Shown: piece after piece, positions 24,505 through 32,651 of the stretch
Layout: every line of letters starts with the position of its first letter
Position numbering within the stretch: position 1 is the stretch's first letter
Assembly (NCBI GenBank): GCA_903889965.1
Contig: CAISZM010000003.1
Coordinates: forward strand, 1 to 54,833
DNA length: 54,833 bases
Direction of reading: 5' to 3'
From: an uncultured Elusimicrobia bacterium
Lineage (GTDB): Bacteria > Elusimicrobiota > Elusimicrobia > Elusimicrobiales > UBA9959
The notes under the pieces: generated by a model
Told to the model about the DNA's origin: nothing
What the model saw: only the letters and a program-made list of their open reading frames with translations
Database searches by the model: none
Program-made: the position numbers and the translations under genes

Positions 24505-24873
24505 ATGAACTTCCCTGAATTTTCCGAGATAAACCCCGCAAAAACCGAGGCGCTCAAAGCGCTTATTGCCCGGCTTGGTCTGGACCTGCGGCTGGTGGAA
24601 GAACAGTTCATAAGGGGCGGAGGCAAGGGCGGCCAGAAGATAAACAAGACCTCCAACACCGTCCTGCTGAAATACCCGCCGCTTGGCCTGATAGTGCGCT
24701 GCCAGCGCGAGCGCAAACGCGCGCTGAACCGTTTCCTGGCGCTGCGCGAACTGGCCGAAGAAATAGAACTGAAGGTCTCCCCGGAAACCTCCGCGCGGCT
24801 GAAGGAAATAAGGAAAATCCGGAAGCGCAAGGCCCGCTCCCGCTCCCGCGGCGCGGGCAAGACAAAGCCTTAA
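24505..24873 (+). CDS. GGQ-domain peptide chain release factor-like protein
   Basis: 122 residues from the ATG at 24505 (GGGA six bases upstream). It consists of little but a domain-3 release-factor fold: EEQFIRGGGKGGQKINKTSN holds the GGQ that triggers peptidyl-tRNA hydrolysis, followed by VLLKYPPLGLIVRCQRERKR and a basic C-terminus (KIRKRKARSRSRG). It lacks codon-recognition domains, so it is of the ArfB/PrfH/C12orf65-like rescue type and may free stalled ribosomes. The Lys/Arg-rich tail resembles the ArfB tail that enters the empty mRNA channel. Which subfamily it belongs to is unclear. Confidence 0.83.
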   Translation: MNFPEFSEINPAKTEALKALIARLGLDLRLVEEQFIRGGGKGGQKINKTSNTVLLKYPPLGLIVRCQRERKRALNRFLALRELAEEIELKVSPETSARLKEIRKIRKRKARSRSRGAGKTKP

Positions 24874-24925
24874 ATAAGCGAAAAATCAGCCGGAAGCGGG
24901 CGGTATGGAAAACGGTTTACTTCTG

Positions 24926-24931
24926 TATAAT
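24926..24931 (+). promoter_or_regulatory. Sigma70 -10 box for the polyproline membrane protein
   Basis: A perfect TATAAT 30 bases before the ATG at 24962, with a GGAGGATGAATT ribosome-binding site between. The -35 is weak (TGGAAA at a 15-base spacing). It marks a transcript start after the release-factor-like gene. Confidence 0.5.
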
Positions 24932-24961
24932 TAGTACCCAATAGATCCTGGAGGATGAATT

Positions 24962-26269
24962 ATGGTAGACCAGCGCTACATTGATTATGTGAAGACGAAT
25001 ATCGGCAAGTACCCGCTGGAATCGGTAAAACAGGGCCTTGCGAACGCCAATGTCCCCCCGGATCAGATAGAGGAAGCTGTGCGCGAAGCTACCCGGCCGC
25101 AGGCCGCGCCCCCGCCGCCTCCTCCGCCCCCTCTCGCCCCTCCCGCCCCGCAACCCGCGCCGCAGGTCCTGAAACCGGAACAGCCCTCCCAGTTCAGCCA
25201 GGCCTTCGTTTACCAGAAACCGGCCGAGTCCTCGGGCGAAGAATATTCCCACCCGGAAAGCGTGGTGCGTCACTCATACCCTTTAAACGCCGGACAGGAC
25301 GGCCTGATAGCCGCCGCGGGGCTCTGCCTTAAAACCCTGCCCTTTATCCTCCTGAGGCTTGGCATACTCGTGGGCGCCACTATTGTCAGCATAATATGGT
25401 TCATCATAGTGCTTTACTCCGGCGCCCTGCTCGCCCGGATCTTCGGCGGGAAACCCGGCCTGATAATATTCCTGATAGGCTGGGGGATACCCGCCGGTTT
25501 TTTCTACTGGCTCAAGAAGTACGTGCTTTACAGCCTGAAACTGGCCCATATCGCGGTGCTTACGCGCCTTATCACGCACGGCAGTCTGGAAGGCGGTGAG
25601 AACCAGGTAAGCTACGGTAAAAACGCCGTTCTGGCCAACTTCAGCCAGGCCAATATGCTGTTCGTCCTGGACAGCATGATAGACGGCATAGTCCGCAGCT
25701 TCATGTCCTCCGTAGACTGGCTGGCGAACTTCCTCCCCATCCCCGGCATCTCCGGCATCATGTCCAACGTCAACCGCATAATGCGGAATGCCACCACATA
25801 TATCGACGAGACCATTTTCAGCTATAATTTGGCCCGGAACGACGACAATAAATGGCGCTCCTCCAAGGACGGCCTTATCTATTACGCCCAGAACTGGAAA
25901 CCGGTGATGAAAACAGCCGTTTACGCCTGGATACTGGAATACCTTTTTTCATTCTTCGCCTTTCTGGCCTTCGTAATTCCCCTCGCCCTTGTAGGAAAGT
26001 TCATTCCCAACCTCGGCGGCTGGTTCCTGGTCTTCGCCATACTGCTGGCGCTGAATATAAAATCCGCCGTTCTCCATCCCCTGATGCTCACCATGGTGGC
26101 CCTCACCTTCCACAAAGCGGTACACAACCAGGAGATCAGCGCCGAAATGGACCAGACCCTGTGCTCCATAAGCGGCAAGTTCGTAGAACTTGGAGGAAAA
26201 GCCAAAAACTGGACCAAAGAGACGGCGGGCGGGCTGAAAGGCGGGGCGCCGGCTCCCCAGCCCGGCTAG
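24962..26269 (+). CDS. Polytopic membrane protein with N-terminal helical motif and polyproline linker
   Basis: 435 residues, family not recognised. Residues ~5-43 (RYIDYVKTNIGKYPLESVKQ onward) form a small two-helix motif like those that hold a short cytoplasmic UBA- or SAP-like fold. Then ~25 residues are nearly all Pro/Ala, followed by a polar linker to ~105. From ~110 there are about six hydrophobic segments (e.g. LLRLGILVGATIVSIIWFI, LIIFLIGWGIPAGFFYWL, FSFFAFLAFVIPLALVG). A conserved-looking polar section (SYGKNAVLANFSQANMLFV; WRSSKDGLIYYAQNWKPV) sits between helices. It has its own promoter and strong RBS. Function unknown. Confidence 0.75.
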   Translation: MVDQRYIDYVKTNIGKYPLESVKQGLANANVPPDQIEEAVREATRPQAAPPPPPPPPLAPPAPQPAPQVLKPEQPSQFSQAFVYQKPAESSGEEYSHPESVVRHSYPLNAGQDGLIAAAGLCLKTLPFILLRLGILVGATIVSIIWFIIVLYSGALLARIFGGKPGLIIFLIGWGIPAGFFYWLKKYVLYSLKLAHIAVLTRLITHGSLEGGENQVSYGKNAVLANFSQANMLFVLDSMIDGIVRSFMSSVDWLANFLPIPGISGIMSNVNRIMRNATTYIDETIFSYNLARNDDNKWRSSKDGLIYYAQNWKPVMKTAVYAWILEYLFSFFAFLAFVIPLALVGKFIPNLGGWFLVFAILLALNIKSAVLHPLMLTMVALTFHKAVHNQEISAEMDQTLCSISGKFVELGGKAKNWTKETAGGLKGGAPAPQPG

Positions 26270-26297
26270 GCGATACCGGCCCAAACCCGCATTTTGC

Positions 26298-26328
26298 TTG
26301 TCTATTTAGATATCAATATTGATATAAT
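26298..26328 (+). promoter_or_regulatory. Leaderless-type promoter overlapping a 16-base palindrome
   Basis: TTGTCT at 26298-26303, a 19-base spacer and a perfect TATAAT at 26323-26328, eight bases before the ATG at 26337, so transcription should begin at or within two bases of the start codon. The exact palindrome ATATCAATATTGATAT (26310-26325) fills the spacer and enters the -10 box, the expected place for a repressor operator. Confidence 0.5.
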
Positions 26329-26336
26329 AACCGTAT

Positions 26337-27461
26337 ATGATCATGAAAACATTTAAAAATGCCTTCATAGCCGTCATAACGCTTTGCGCCGTTTCCGCCG
26401 CCGCCCCTGCCCTGCCGGAACTTAACTCTTTAACCGGCGCCGACATTCCAAAACTCTCGGACTCGCTTGATCTGCAGATACCCAAGCCCTCCATTGCAGA
26501 AACCGTGGCCGTCAGGGAAGGCAGCGACCCGGTGGTTATAACCGTTGCCGGGCTGAAATTCGGTGAGATAGGGTGGGGCCCCTTCGAGTTAAGGAACCTC
26601 TTTAAGCTGATCGACCTGTTTTTCCCCGGCAACACTTCGGACGGCCTCAGCTGGTGGGAACGTGTTAAGGCCTTCTACAGCGAGCACCTCTTCCTGGAGA
26701 ACGATGAGGACGTCCGCGCTATGGAGCAGACCTCCACCAGGCACCGCTGGCCCGACAATTATCTGGAAACCAAACTGCAGTCGATACCCGGCTTCCAGCT
26801 CCACGATATCGTGGTTATACCCTTCCCCTGGTCCCGGGAACCCAGCGACACGAACACGACCGTGCCCCTCCTGGAAAACAGGATAATAGAGATCTACGAC
26901 ACCTACAAAGCCACCGGCCGTCCCATATACATCCTCGCGCACAGCTGGGGCACCGTGCTTGCGCACGAAGCCCTGCACCGCGTTGAAATCCGGCGTCCGG
27001 ACGTTAAAATAGCGAAGCTGATAACCGCGGGGTCCCCGCTGGTTCCGTCCAACCCCGTGGTGGAGTTATTCCTGCGCTGCGAGGTATACAAAGAACACCT
27101 GACAAGGGCCGTCACAAAGCCCGCGAATGTCGGGGTATGGCACAATCTCTGGGCCAAGCGCGATATGTACTCCAACGCCATCCCCGCGGCGGACTCGAAC
27201 TACCAGGCCGACGCGAACGTGGAAAACGTGGAGCCGCTGCTTATACAGCTGATACTTCACAATAAGCTGCTTAAGGCTGACGCCAGGCACGACCTGATAA
27301 AGATGCGCAATATCAAGGACTGGCACGCCGCATACTTCTTTGACTACAAGGCTTCGCTCAAATCGCTGGGCAAAGAGATTTTCGTTCCCATCTTCAGGCC
27401 CGTGGTGGCCCCGGAAGTAATGAATTACCCCAAGAAGCCGTCCGCGGCCGTCAACGAGTAA
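26337..27461 (+). CDS. Secreted alpha/beta hydrolase (lipase-like)
   Basis: 374 residues. Signal peptide (MIMKTFKNAFIAVITLCAVSAAAPA), then an alpha/beta hydrolase: an early strand VVITVAGLKFGE, the nucleophile elbow YILAHSWGTVLAHEAL with Ser in AHSWG (Gly of the usual GxSxG replaced by Ala at the first place), and LITAGSPLVPSNP after it as in triacylglycerol-lipase/PGAP1-like folds. A His in RHDLIKMRNIKDWH may complete the triad. Probably a secreted esterase or lipase; the substrate is unknown. The start could also be the ATG at 26343. There is no Shine-Dalgarno; a TATAAT eight bases before the ATG suggests a leaderless transcript. Confidence 0.7.
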   Translation: MIMKTFKNAFIAVITLCAVSAAAPALPELNSLTGADIPKLSDSLDLQIPKPSIAETVAVREGSDPVVITVAGLKFGEIGWGPFELRNLFKLIDLFFPGNTSDGLSWWERVKAFYSEHLFLENDEDVRAMEQTSTRHRWPDNYLETKLQSIPGFQLHDIVVIPFPWSREPSDTNTTVPLLENRIIEIYDTYKATGRPIYILAHSWGTVLAHEALHRVEIRRPDVKIAKLITAGSPLVPSNPVVELFLRCEVYKEHLTRAVTKPANVGVWHNLWAKRDMYSNAIPAADSNYQADANVENVEPLLIQLILHNKLLKADARHDLIKMRNIKDWHAAYFFDYKASLKSLGKEIFVPIFRPVVAPEVMNYPKKPSAAVNE

Positions 27462-27471
27462 CATTTTTCAC

Positions 27472-27498
27472 GCGAAAAGGCGGGTCCCGCGTTTTCGC
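27472..27498 (+). terminator. Stem-loop after the secreted hydrolase gene
   Basis: GCGAAAA (27472-27478) pairs with TTTTCGC (27492-27498), with a GC-rich inner stem closing on a short loop. It starts 11 bases after the stop codon. No T-run follows, so termination would be weak; it may instead protect the 3' end. Confidence 0.4.
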
Positions 27499-27588
27499 CC
27501 TGGCAACTGCACCCGCGTCCGGATACCGAAAACCCGGTCCGCGGCGCATGACGGGGCATACTCCGGCTGAAAGATTCTGGTTAATACT

Positions 27589-28611
27589 ATGGACTTCAAA
27601 AAACTCGCCGGTGTGCTCAGGGAAAGCGGCGTCCCGTCTTTCCGCCTCAAGCAGGTGCGCGACGCGGTTTATAAAAATTTCGCCGCCTCCTGGGACGAGA
27701 TCCCGGTTCTGCCCGCCCAGTTGAGGGAGAAACTTAAGCGCGATTTTCATATCCATGCGGTGGAGCCGCTTGAGACCCTGGTTTCCAAAAAACGCGACGC
27801 CATAAAGTTCTGTTTCGGGCTCAAAGACGGCCTTAAGATAGAGACGGTGCTGCTCAACCTGCTGCCGGAGAAGTGGAGCCTGTGCGTTTCCACCCAGGCG
27901 GGCTGCCCAGTGCGCTGTCCTTTCTGCGCCACCGGCCGCAAGGGCCTGAAGCGCAACCTTTCGCCTGACGAAATAACCGACCAGTTCCTGGCCGCCGCGC
28001 ATTACCTCAAGTCGCGCGGTTCGCATAAGATAGGCAGCGTGATCTTCATGGGCATGGGTGAGCCGTTCCTGAATTACGACTCCGTATCCGAGGCGATACG
28101 GGCCATATCCGACCCGGAACGTATAGGCCTGGGACACCGGCACATATCCGTTTCTACCGTCGGGCACGTTCCCGGTATACGCCGCTTCGCCAAGGATTTC
28201 CCGCAGTGCAATTTGGCTATCTCCCTGCACGCGGCGGATGACGAACTGCGCAACGACCTGGTCCCCCTCAACCGCAACTACCCCCTCAGCCAGCTGGCCA
28301 AGGCGCTGAAGGACTATATTTTCATGACCAAACGGCGCGTCTTCGTGGAATACGTTATGCTGGAGGGAGTGAACAACAGCCGCAGCCAGACCGGCAAACT
28401 GAACGCCTGGCTGCGCACGGTGGCGGCGCCTAAATATTTCGTGGTCAACCTGATACCGTACAACCGCACCGGCGGTCCCTACGCGGCGCCCGCGCGCGAA
28501 AGGATAAAGATCTTCGCGGAACTGCTCGAGAAGGCCGGCCTTGAAGTGACGATACGCAAAAGCCTGGGCGCGGACATCTCAGGCGCCTGCGGCCAGCTCG
28601 CCGGCAGGTAA
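27589..28611 (+). CDS. rlmN: Dual-specificity RNA methyltransferase RlmN
   Basis: 340 residues, radical SAM enzyme that methylates C2 of A2503 in 23S rRNA and A37 of some tRNAs. It has STQAGCPVRCPFCATGRKG with the Cx3Cx2C cluster motif, VIFMGMGEPFLNYDSV, RHISVSTVGHVPGIRRFA, LAISLHAADDELRNDLVPLN, VEYVMLEGVNNS and the C-terminal mono-methylated Cys motif GADISGACGQL. The N-terminal accessory domain begins with FRLKQVRDAVYKNF. A bidirectional terminator follows. Confidence 0.95.
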   Translation: MDFKKLAGVLRESGVPSFRLKQVRDAVYKNFAASWDEIPVLPAQLREKLKRDFHIHAVEPLETLVSKKRDAIKFCFGLKDGLKIETVLLNLLPEKWSLCVSTQAGCPVRCPFCATGRKGLKRNLSPDEITDQFLAAAHYLKSRGSHKIGSVIFMGMGEPFLNYDSVSEAIRAISDPERIGLGHRHISVSTVGHVPGIRRFAKDFPQCNLAISLHAADDELRNDLVPLNRNYPLSQLAKALKDYIFMTKRRVFVEYVMLEGVNNSRSQTGKLNAWLRTVAAPKYFVVNLIPYNRTGGPYAAPARERIKIFAELLEKAGLEVTIRKSLGADISGACGQLAGR

Positions 28612-28673
28612 ATTCTTCAAAACAGACAAGGTGTGGCGGCAAACCTGCGGCTCTCCACCTAAAATAATAAATG

Positions 28674-28703
28674 AAAAGAGCCCCGGTGACGGGGCTCTTT
28701 TTT
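28674..28703. terminator. Bidirectional intrinsic terminator (rlmN / thiolase)
   Basis: Perfect stem GAGCCCCG (28678-28685) and CGGGGCTC (28690-28697) with a GTGA loop. Six Ts follow on the plus strand and four As precede on the other side, so it should stop transcription from both convergent genes. Confidence 0.9.
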
Positions 28704-28719
28704 AACCGTTTCGCTTGTC

Positions 28720-29898
28720 TTAGCGCTCAACGCACATGGCTATGCCCATGCCGCCGCCTATGCACAGCGTAGCAAGCCCCTTCTTCACATTGCGCCGCCG
28801 CATCTCGTGAAGCAGCGTGACCAGAATACGCGCGCCCGAGGCGCCCACCGGGTGCCCCAGCGCTATAGCGCCGCCGTTAACATTGACAATATCCTTGTTG
28901 AAGCCCAGTTCTTTGGCCACGGCAAGCGACTGCGCGGCGAAGGCCTCGTTGGCTTCTATCAGCTCCGCGTCCTTAAGCTGCCAGCCGGCCCGCTTCAGGG
29001 CCAGCCGCACGGCCTCGGCGGGGCCGATACCCATTATCGCAGGGTCCACGCCGGCCCAGCCGTAGGAAACTATCCTCGCCATGGGCTTCAGACCAAGCCT
29101 CTTTACGGCCTCGCCTGAAGCCGCTACCACGCAGGCCGCGCCGTCGTTGATGCCGGAGGAGTTACCCGCCGTGACCGTACCGTCCTTCTTAAAGGCCGGG
29201 CGGAGTTTCGCGAGGCTCTCGGGGGTTACGCCGGACTTTGGGTACTCGTCGGTTGCGAACGCAACCGGGTCGCCCTTCCGCTGCGGTATCATCACCGGCA
29301 CTATCTCGTCCCTGAACCGCCCTTCTTTCACGGCCTTCTCGGCCTTGTTCTGCGATCCCGCCGCCAGGGCGTCCTGCTCCGCGCGTGTGATGCCGTATTT
29401 GGCGGCCAGATTCTCGGCGGTAACGCCCATGTGGCAGTTATTAAAAATATCCCAAAGTCCGTCGTTCACCATGGAATCCACAAGTTCGCCGTTGCCCATG
29501 CGGTATCCGGCGCGGGCCTTTTTAAGGAGATAGGGGGCGGCGGTCATATTCTCCGTGCCGCCGGCTACTATCAGGTCCGCGTCGCCGCACTTTATCTGCT
29601 GCGCGGCCTGGGCCACGGCGCGAAGACCGGAACCGCAGACCATATTAATGGTCATCGCGGTTTTCTCTTTGGGAATGCCGGCCCCCAACTGCACCTGGCG
29701 CGCCACGTTCTGGTTCATGCCGGCCTGGTAGATATTGCCCAGCAGCACCTCGTCAACGCTCTCGGGGGATATCTTCGCGCGCTCCAGCGCGGCTTTAACC
29801 ACGATCTTACCAAGCTCCACGGAGCTTATGTCCGATAAGGACCCCGAAAAGCTGCCTACCGCCGTTCTCACGGCTTCCGCTATAAATATTTCTTTCAT
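28720..29898 (-). CDS. Acetyl-CoA acetyltransferase (thiolase)
   Basis: 392 residues, the usual size. Catalytic Cys in [26 protein letters not shown], His in [19 protein letters not shown] and second Cys in [11 protein letters not shown]. It interconverts two acetyl-CoA with acetoacetyl-CoA, or does the last step of beta-oxidation. Start at 29898 has GGAGGAGAAG upstream; the longer ORF start at 29934 is rejected. It stands alone, without a hydroxybutyryl-CoA dehydrogenase or transferase beside it, so the direction of use is unclear. Confidence 0.92.
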   Translation of the reverse strand: MKEIFIAEAVRTAVGSFSGSLSDISSVELGKIVVKAALERAKISPESVDEVLLGNIYQAGMNQNVARQVQLGAGIPKEKTAMTINMVCGSGLRAVAQAAQQIKCGDADLIVAGGTENMTAAPYLLKKARAGYRMGNGELVDSMVNDGLWDIFNNCHMGVTAENLAAKYGITRAEQDALAAGSQNKAEKAVKEGRFRDEIVPVMIPQRKGDPVAFATDEYPKSGVTPESLAKLRPAFKKDGTVTAGNSSGINDGAACVVAASGEAVKRLGLKPMARIVSYGWAGVDPAIMGIGPAEAVRLALKRAGWQLKDAELIEANEAFAAQSLAVAKELGFNKDIVNVNGGAIALGHPVGASGARILVTLLHEMRRRNVKKGLATLCIGGGMGIAMCVER

Positions 29899-29981
29899 TG
29901 GGCTTCTCCTCCGTATGATTAATTTAAAAGCCATAAGCCGCGCGTCGGCGGCTTCTTCATATCTTACATCTTAGGACCGCA

Positions 29982-30012
29982 GCAAAAAAAGCCCCGGGAT
30001 ATCTTTTTTTGC
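29982..30012. repeat. AT-rich inverted repeat between thiolase and DedA
   Basis: GCAAAAAAAG (29982-29991) and CTTTTTTTGC (30003-30012) are perfect complements around an 11-base loop. It starts four bases below the DedA stop codon on the minus strand and could act as a weak terminator or mRNA end. Confidence 0.45.
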
Positions 30013-30015
30013 GGA

Positions 30016-30687
30016 TCAGGCGGCGGATTTGGAGGAACGGCGGTGCCGTATATACTCGATAATGGCGGGAAGGATGGAAACAAAGATGATGGCAAGCACC
30101 ACGAACGAGAAATTGCTGCGTATCACCGGGATGTTCCCGAAGAAATAGCCCGAGAAGGCTATCAGTGTAACCCAGGTAAAGCCCCCTATTACGTTGAACA
30201 GCAGGAATCTGGGATAGGTCATGGCGCCCACTCCGGCCACGAACGGCGCGAAGGTGCGCACTATGGGCACGTATTTACACAATATAATGGCCTTACCGCC
30301 GTATTTTTCATAAAAGTTATGCGTCTTAACGAGATATTCTTTCCTGAATATCCTGGAATTATCGTAGTGAAAAACTTTCGGGCCTATATAATGACCCACC
30401 GCGTAGTTCACATTGTCTCCGAGTATGGCGGCCAGGACGAGCAGCGGCCAGATCCTGTGCATATCAAGGTACCGCATTGCGGCGAAGGTGCCGACCGCGA
30501 AAAGCAGAGAATCCCCGGGCAGGATGGGGGTAACCACCAGGCCGGTTTCGCAGAATATTATCAGGAAAAGTATCAGGTAGGTCCAGGCGCCGTAATTCTG
30601 TATGACCGCCCCGAGCGTCTTATCCAGGTGCAGGAAGATGTTGAAGGAATAAATTAAGCCGTCAGCTATATGTCCGGATATTTCCAT
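30016..30687 (-). CDS. DedA family membrane protein
   Basis: 223 residues with five to six membrane helices. Family motifs: FCETGLVVTPILPGDSLLFAVG with the ET/PLPG-like re-entrant loop, AAILGDNVNYAVGHYIG, and CKYVPIVRTFAPFVAGVGAM with the conserved Arg. DedA/SNARE-associated proteins are implicated in undecaprenyl-phosphate or phospholipid flipping and membrane homeostasis. RBS GGACGGAAATA. The next upstream feature is the tRNA. Confidence 0.9.
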   Translation of the reverse strand: MEISGHIADGLIYSFNIFLHLDKTLGAVIQNYGAWTYLILFLIIFCETGLVVTPILPGDSLLFAVGTFAAMRYLDMHRIWPLLVLAAILGDNVNYAVGHYIGPKVFHYDNSRIFRKEYLVKTHNFYEKYGGKAIILCKYVPIVRTFAPFVAGVGAMTYPRFLLFNVIGGFTWVTLIAFSGYFFGNIPVIRSNFSFVVLAIIFVSILPAIIEYIRHRRSSKSAA

Positions 30688-30765
30688 TATTTCCGTCCGC
30701 CGAAATAAAAACTGCCGCTGCTAACGAGCGGCAATATTCATGTTTAAACCTGCAGCTTATAAAGC

Positions 30766-30786
30766 TGGTGGGTGGTACAGGATTTG
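30766..30786 (-). repeat. Duplicated 3' end of tRNA-Val (possible attachment-site remnant)
   Basis: A 21-base sequence identical to the 3' end of tRNA-Val at 30918-30938 (CCA, discriminator, acceptor strand and part of the T arm). The copies are direct repeats 152 bases apart. Such duplication is left by integrative elements that insert in tRNA 3' ends. No integrase or cargo remains between them, only ~131 bases with no ORF. Confidence 0.6.
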
Positions 30787-30882
30787 GTCACAGGTTCCGG
30801 TTTCACCGTCGTTCAACCGGCCCCGCGCCCCCGGCTCCTTCCTCAGCCTGCTGGCTTCGTCGGTCCGCCTTTCAAATCCCGC

Positions 30883-30904
30883 GCAAGCCAATCCCTTGGC
30901 TTGC
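30883..30904. terminator. Perfect hairpin downstream of tRNA-Val
   Basis: GCAAGCCAA, loop TCCC, TTGGCTTGC: a perfect 9-bp stem starting 13 bases past the tRNA CCA end on the minus strand. A run of Ts lies between the CCA and the hairpin, not after it, so a terminator role is uncertain; it may be a 3' processing structure. Confidence 0.45.
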
Positions 30905-30917
30905 TCACCTCTAAAAA

Positions 30918-30992
30918 TGGTGGGTGGTACAGGATTTGAACCTGTGGCCCCTGTCGTGTGAGGACAGTGCTCTACCGCTGAGCTAACCACCC
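30918..30992 (-). tRNA. tRNA-Val (CAC anticodon)
   Basis: A full cloverleaf on the minus strand: acceptor GGGTGGT/ACCACCC, D arm GCTC...GAGC, anticodon stem CTGTC/GACAG with loop CTCACAC giving anticodon CAC (reads GTG), and T arm ACAGG-TTCAAAT-CCTGT. Discriminator A and an encoded CCA are present. An AT-rich stretch with GATAAT at 31004-31009 upstream is a plausible -10. The 3' 21 bases are repeated at 30766-30786. Confidence 0.95.
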
Positions 30993-31267
30993 GAAAACCT
31001 GCTGATTATCTATATTCTACAATAGTTTGAATATTTTTTCAGGTTTACCCTCTGCCCGGCGGCACGCCGTTGGGATCCGCCCCGGCGCCCGATTCCCGCA
31101 GATAAGCGCAAAATCACCCGCATACCCGCACCGCACAAATTGCTAAAATTCAATAGTTGGCCCGCCGAACTTATCCGGGGCAGATCTCGCGAAGGCCAGG
31201 CCCGGGAAATGTGCGGCTGCCAATTAACTATCGCAGCCGCGGCACGAATAAATTATTCCTAAAGACC

Positions 31268-31489
31268 ATGGCACCTTTTGATAAAAACCCCAAAGACCCC
31301 CTGCACGGTATTACGCTGGAAAGCATCCTGAACCAGCTTGTAAAGCGCCATGGCTGGACCGTGTTGGGGCGCCGCATTCCCGTCCGCTGTTTCCGCTACA
31401 ACCCCACCATCAAATCCAGCCTCACATTCCTGCGAAAAACGCCGTGGGCGCGCAAGCGCATAGAGGATTGGTTCATCAGCGACCTTTGA
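31268..31489 (+). CDS. VF530-family (DUF2132) DNA-binding-like protein
   Basis: 73 residues from the ATG at 31268; a longer ORF from 31157 is rejected because the family starts here. It has the family core: DPLHGITLESILNQLV, HGWTVLGRRIPVRCF, and PTIKSSLTFLRKTPWARKRIEDWF. VF530 proteins are small helical proteins of solved structure, annotated as DNA-binding but of unproven function. The upstream 275 bases (30993-31267) hold the tRNA promoter region and no other gene I can support. Confidence 0.85.
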   Translation: MAPFDKNPKDPLHGITLESILNQLVKRHGWTVLGRRIPVRCFRYNPTIKSSLTFLRKTPWARKRIEDWFISDL

Positions 31490-31516
31490 CGGCCCATAAA
31501 CCATATCCCCGCGCTT

Positions 31517-32488
31517 TTAAATACGAAGCCCCCGTTTTGAGAACAAAAGAGCCAGCCAGGAGCGTCTTAATCCGAACTTGTGCACGAACACCTTATCCCA
31601 CTCATCACGGAAAACCCTTTTTACTGATTCCCGGTCATATATCTCCTGGATTATGGACTTAAACTTATCCCTGTGGACCTGGAATCGCTGAATGGTCTTC
31701 TCCCTGATCGAATGCGGATCGAGATCCTTTTTTATGAGCGCATCGACGGCGTCTTTGACAGCGTCCGCATTGTCTGCGCACGTTATTGAATTATCCGCTA
31801 GAAGAAAATGGTCCCTGCCTCCCAGGTTCGGCGTATTAACCACCGGTATTCCCGAGAGAAGATACTCGGCGCTCACCCACATGGCGCCCTCCTCTTTTGA
31901 AAGGCAAAGCCCGACCCTGGCCTGATTAAGGTATTTATACAGGTTCCAGGAACTCACCTTCCTTTTCCAGGCGGCATGACTTAATTCGGCCATAACACTC
32001 CTGAAATATTGCTCCTCGTTCTTACTATGATCGGCGATGAGAAACAGGCTGTTTATTTTCTTAGCCAAAAGATGTCTTTTAAAAGGCGTGATCCTGGCCA
32101 CATATATCGCGTCGTACTTCTTCCCGGCTGTGTCCAGAACTTTATATCTCGATTCGTCAAGAAAGGAGCTTTTGTGGCAGAAATACGCGGTCAGCCCGGT
32201 TTCGCGAAGCAGCGACTCCTCTCTAACGGAATTTGTCAGGAAAATAACCTTGAACCTGTCTTCCGTGATGGTTTTACCGAAATCATTTTTTAATTCCAGA
32301 GCGCGTTCCGGGGTTTCCCTGTGCCATCCCAGGAGTACCAGGAAATAGATACTCTTATCCTTAGGCAAATGGCCCCTGAATTTCTGGAAATTACTTAAAA
32401 GCTCTTTTTCATAGCAGATGACTATCACCGGGTCGAAGCTGATCACATACAACCCGTTATTACCGAACATGCCCATTATTTTTTTCAT
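31517..32488 (-). CDS. Glycosyltransferase (GT4-like)
   Basis: 323 residues. The C-terminal half matches GT-B glycosyltransferases: YDAIYVARITPFKRHLLAKKI near the domain junction, then ARVGLCLSKEEGAMWVSAEY and LLSGIPVVNTPNLGGRDHFL, where the paired Glu residues and Gly loop bind the nucleotide sugar. The N-terminal half is atypical and no signal peptide is seen. Codon use and base composition are more AT-rich than in the flanking genes, suggesting transfer. No sugar-nucleotide or polymerase genes adjoin it, so its acceptor is unknown. RBS GGGAGG 11 bases before the ATG. Confidence 0.75.
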   Translation of the reverse strand: MKKIMGMFGNNGLYVISFDPVIVICYEKELLSNFQKFRGHLPKDKSIYFLVLLGWHRETPERALELKNDFGKTITEDRFKVIFLTNSVREESLLRETGLTAYFCHKSSFLDESRYKVLDTAGKKYDAIYVARITPFKRHLLAKKINSLFLIADHSKNEEQYFRSVMAELSHAAWKRKVSSWNLYKYLNQARVGLCLSKEEGAMWVSAEYLLSGIPVVNTPNLGGRDHFLLADNSITCADNADAVKDAVDALIKKDLDPHSIREKTIQRFQVHRDKFKSIIQEIYDRESVKRVFRDEWDKVFVHKFGLRRSWLALLFSKRGLRI

Positions 32489-32651
32489 AAAGCAAAGGCC
32501 TCCCAGGCGGGGTACGGTTACAGTGGAACTTAGACTTGGCCGCCCAAAAAAACTCCGACCGCTTATATTACAATAATTTCAAGGCTTTTCCAGCCCCGGT
32601 TCCTGCCAGCCGCGCAGGAGGCCAAACAGCCGGAAGGTGTTCCCGCCGGGA

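Noticed and set aside
30787-30917. A second tRNA between the duplicated tRNA ends
   Set aside because: No D arm, anticodon arm or 5' acceptor strand can be drawn; only the 3' end is repeated.
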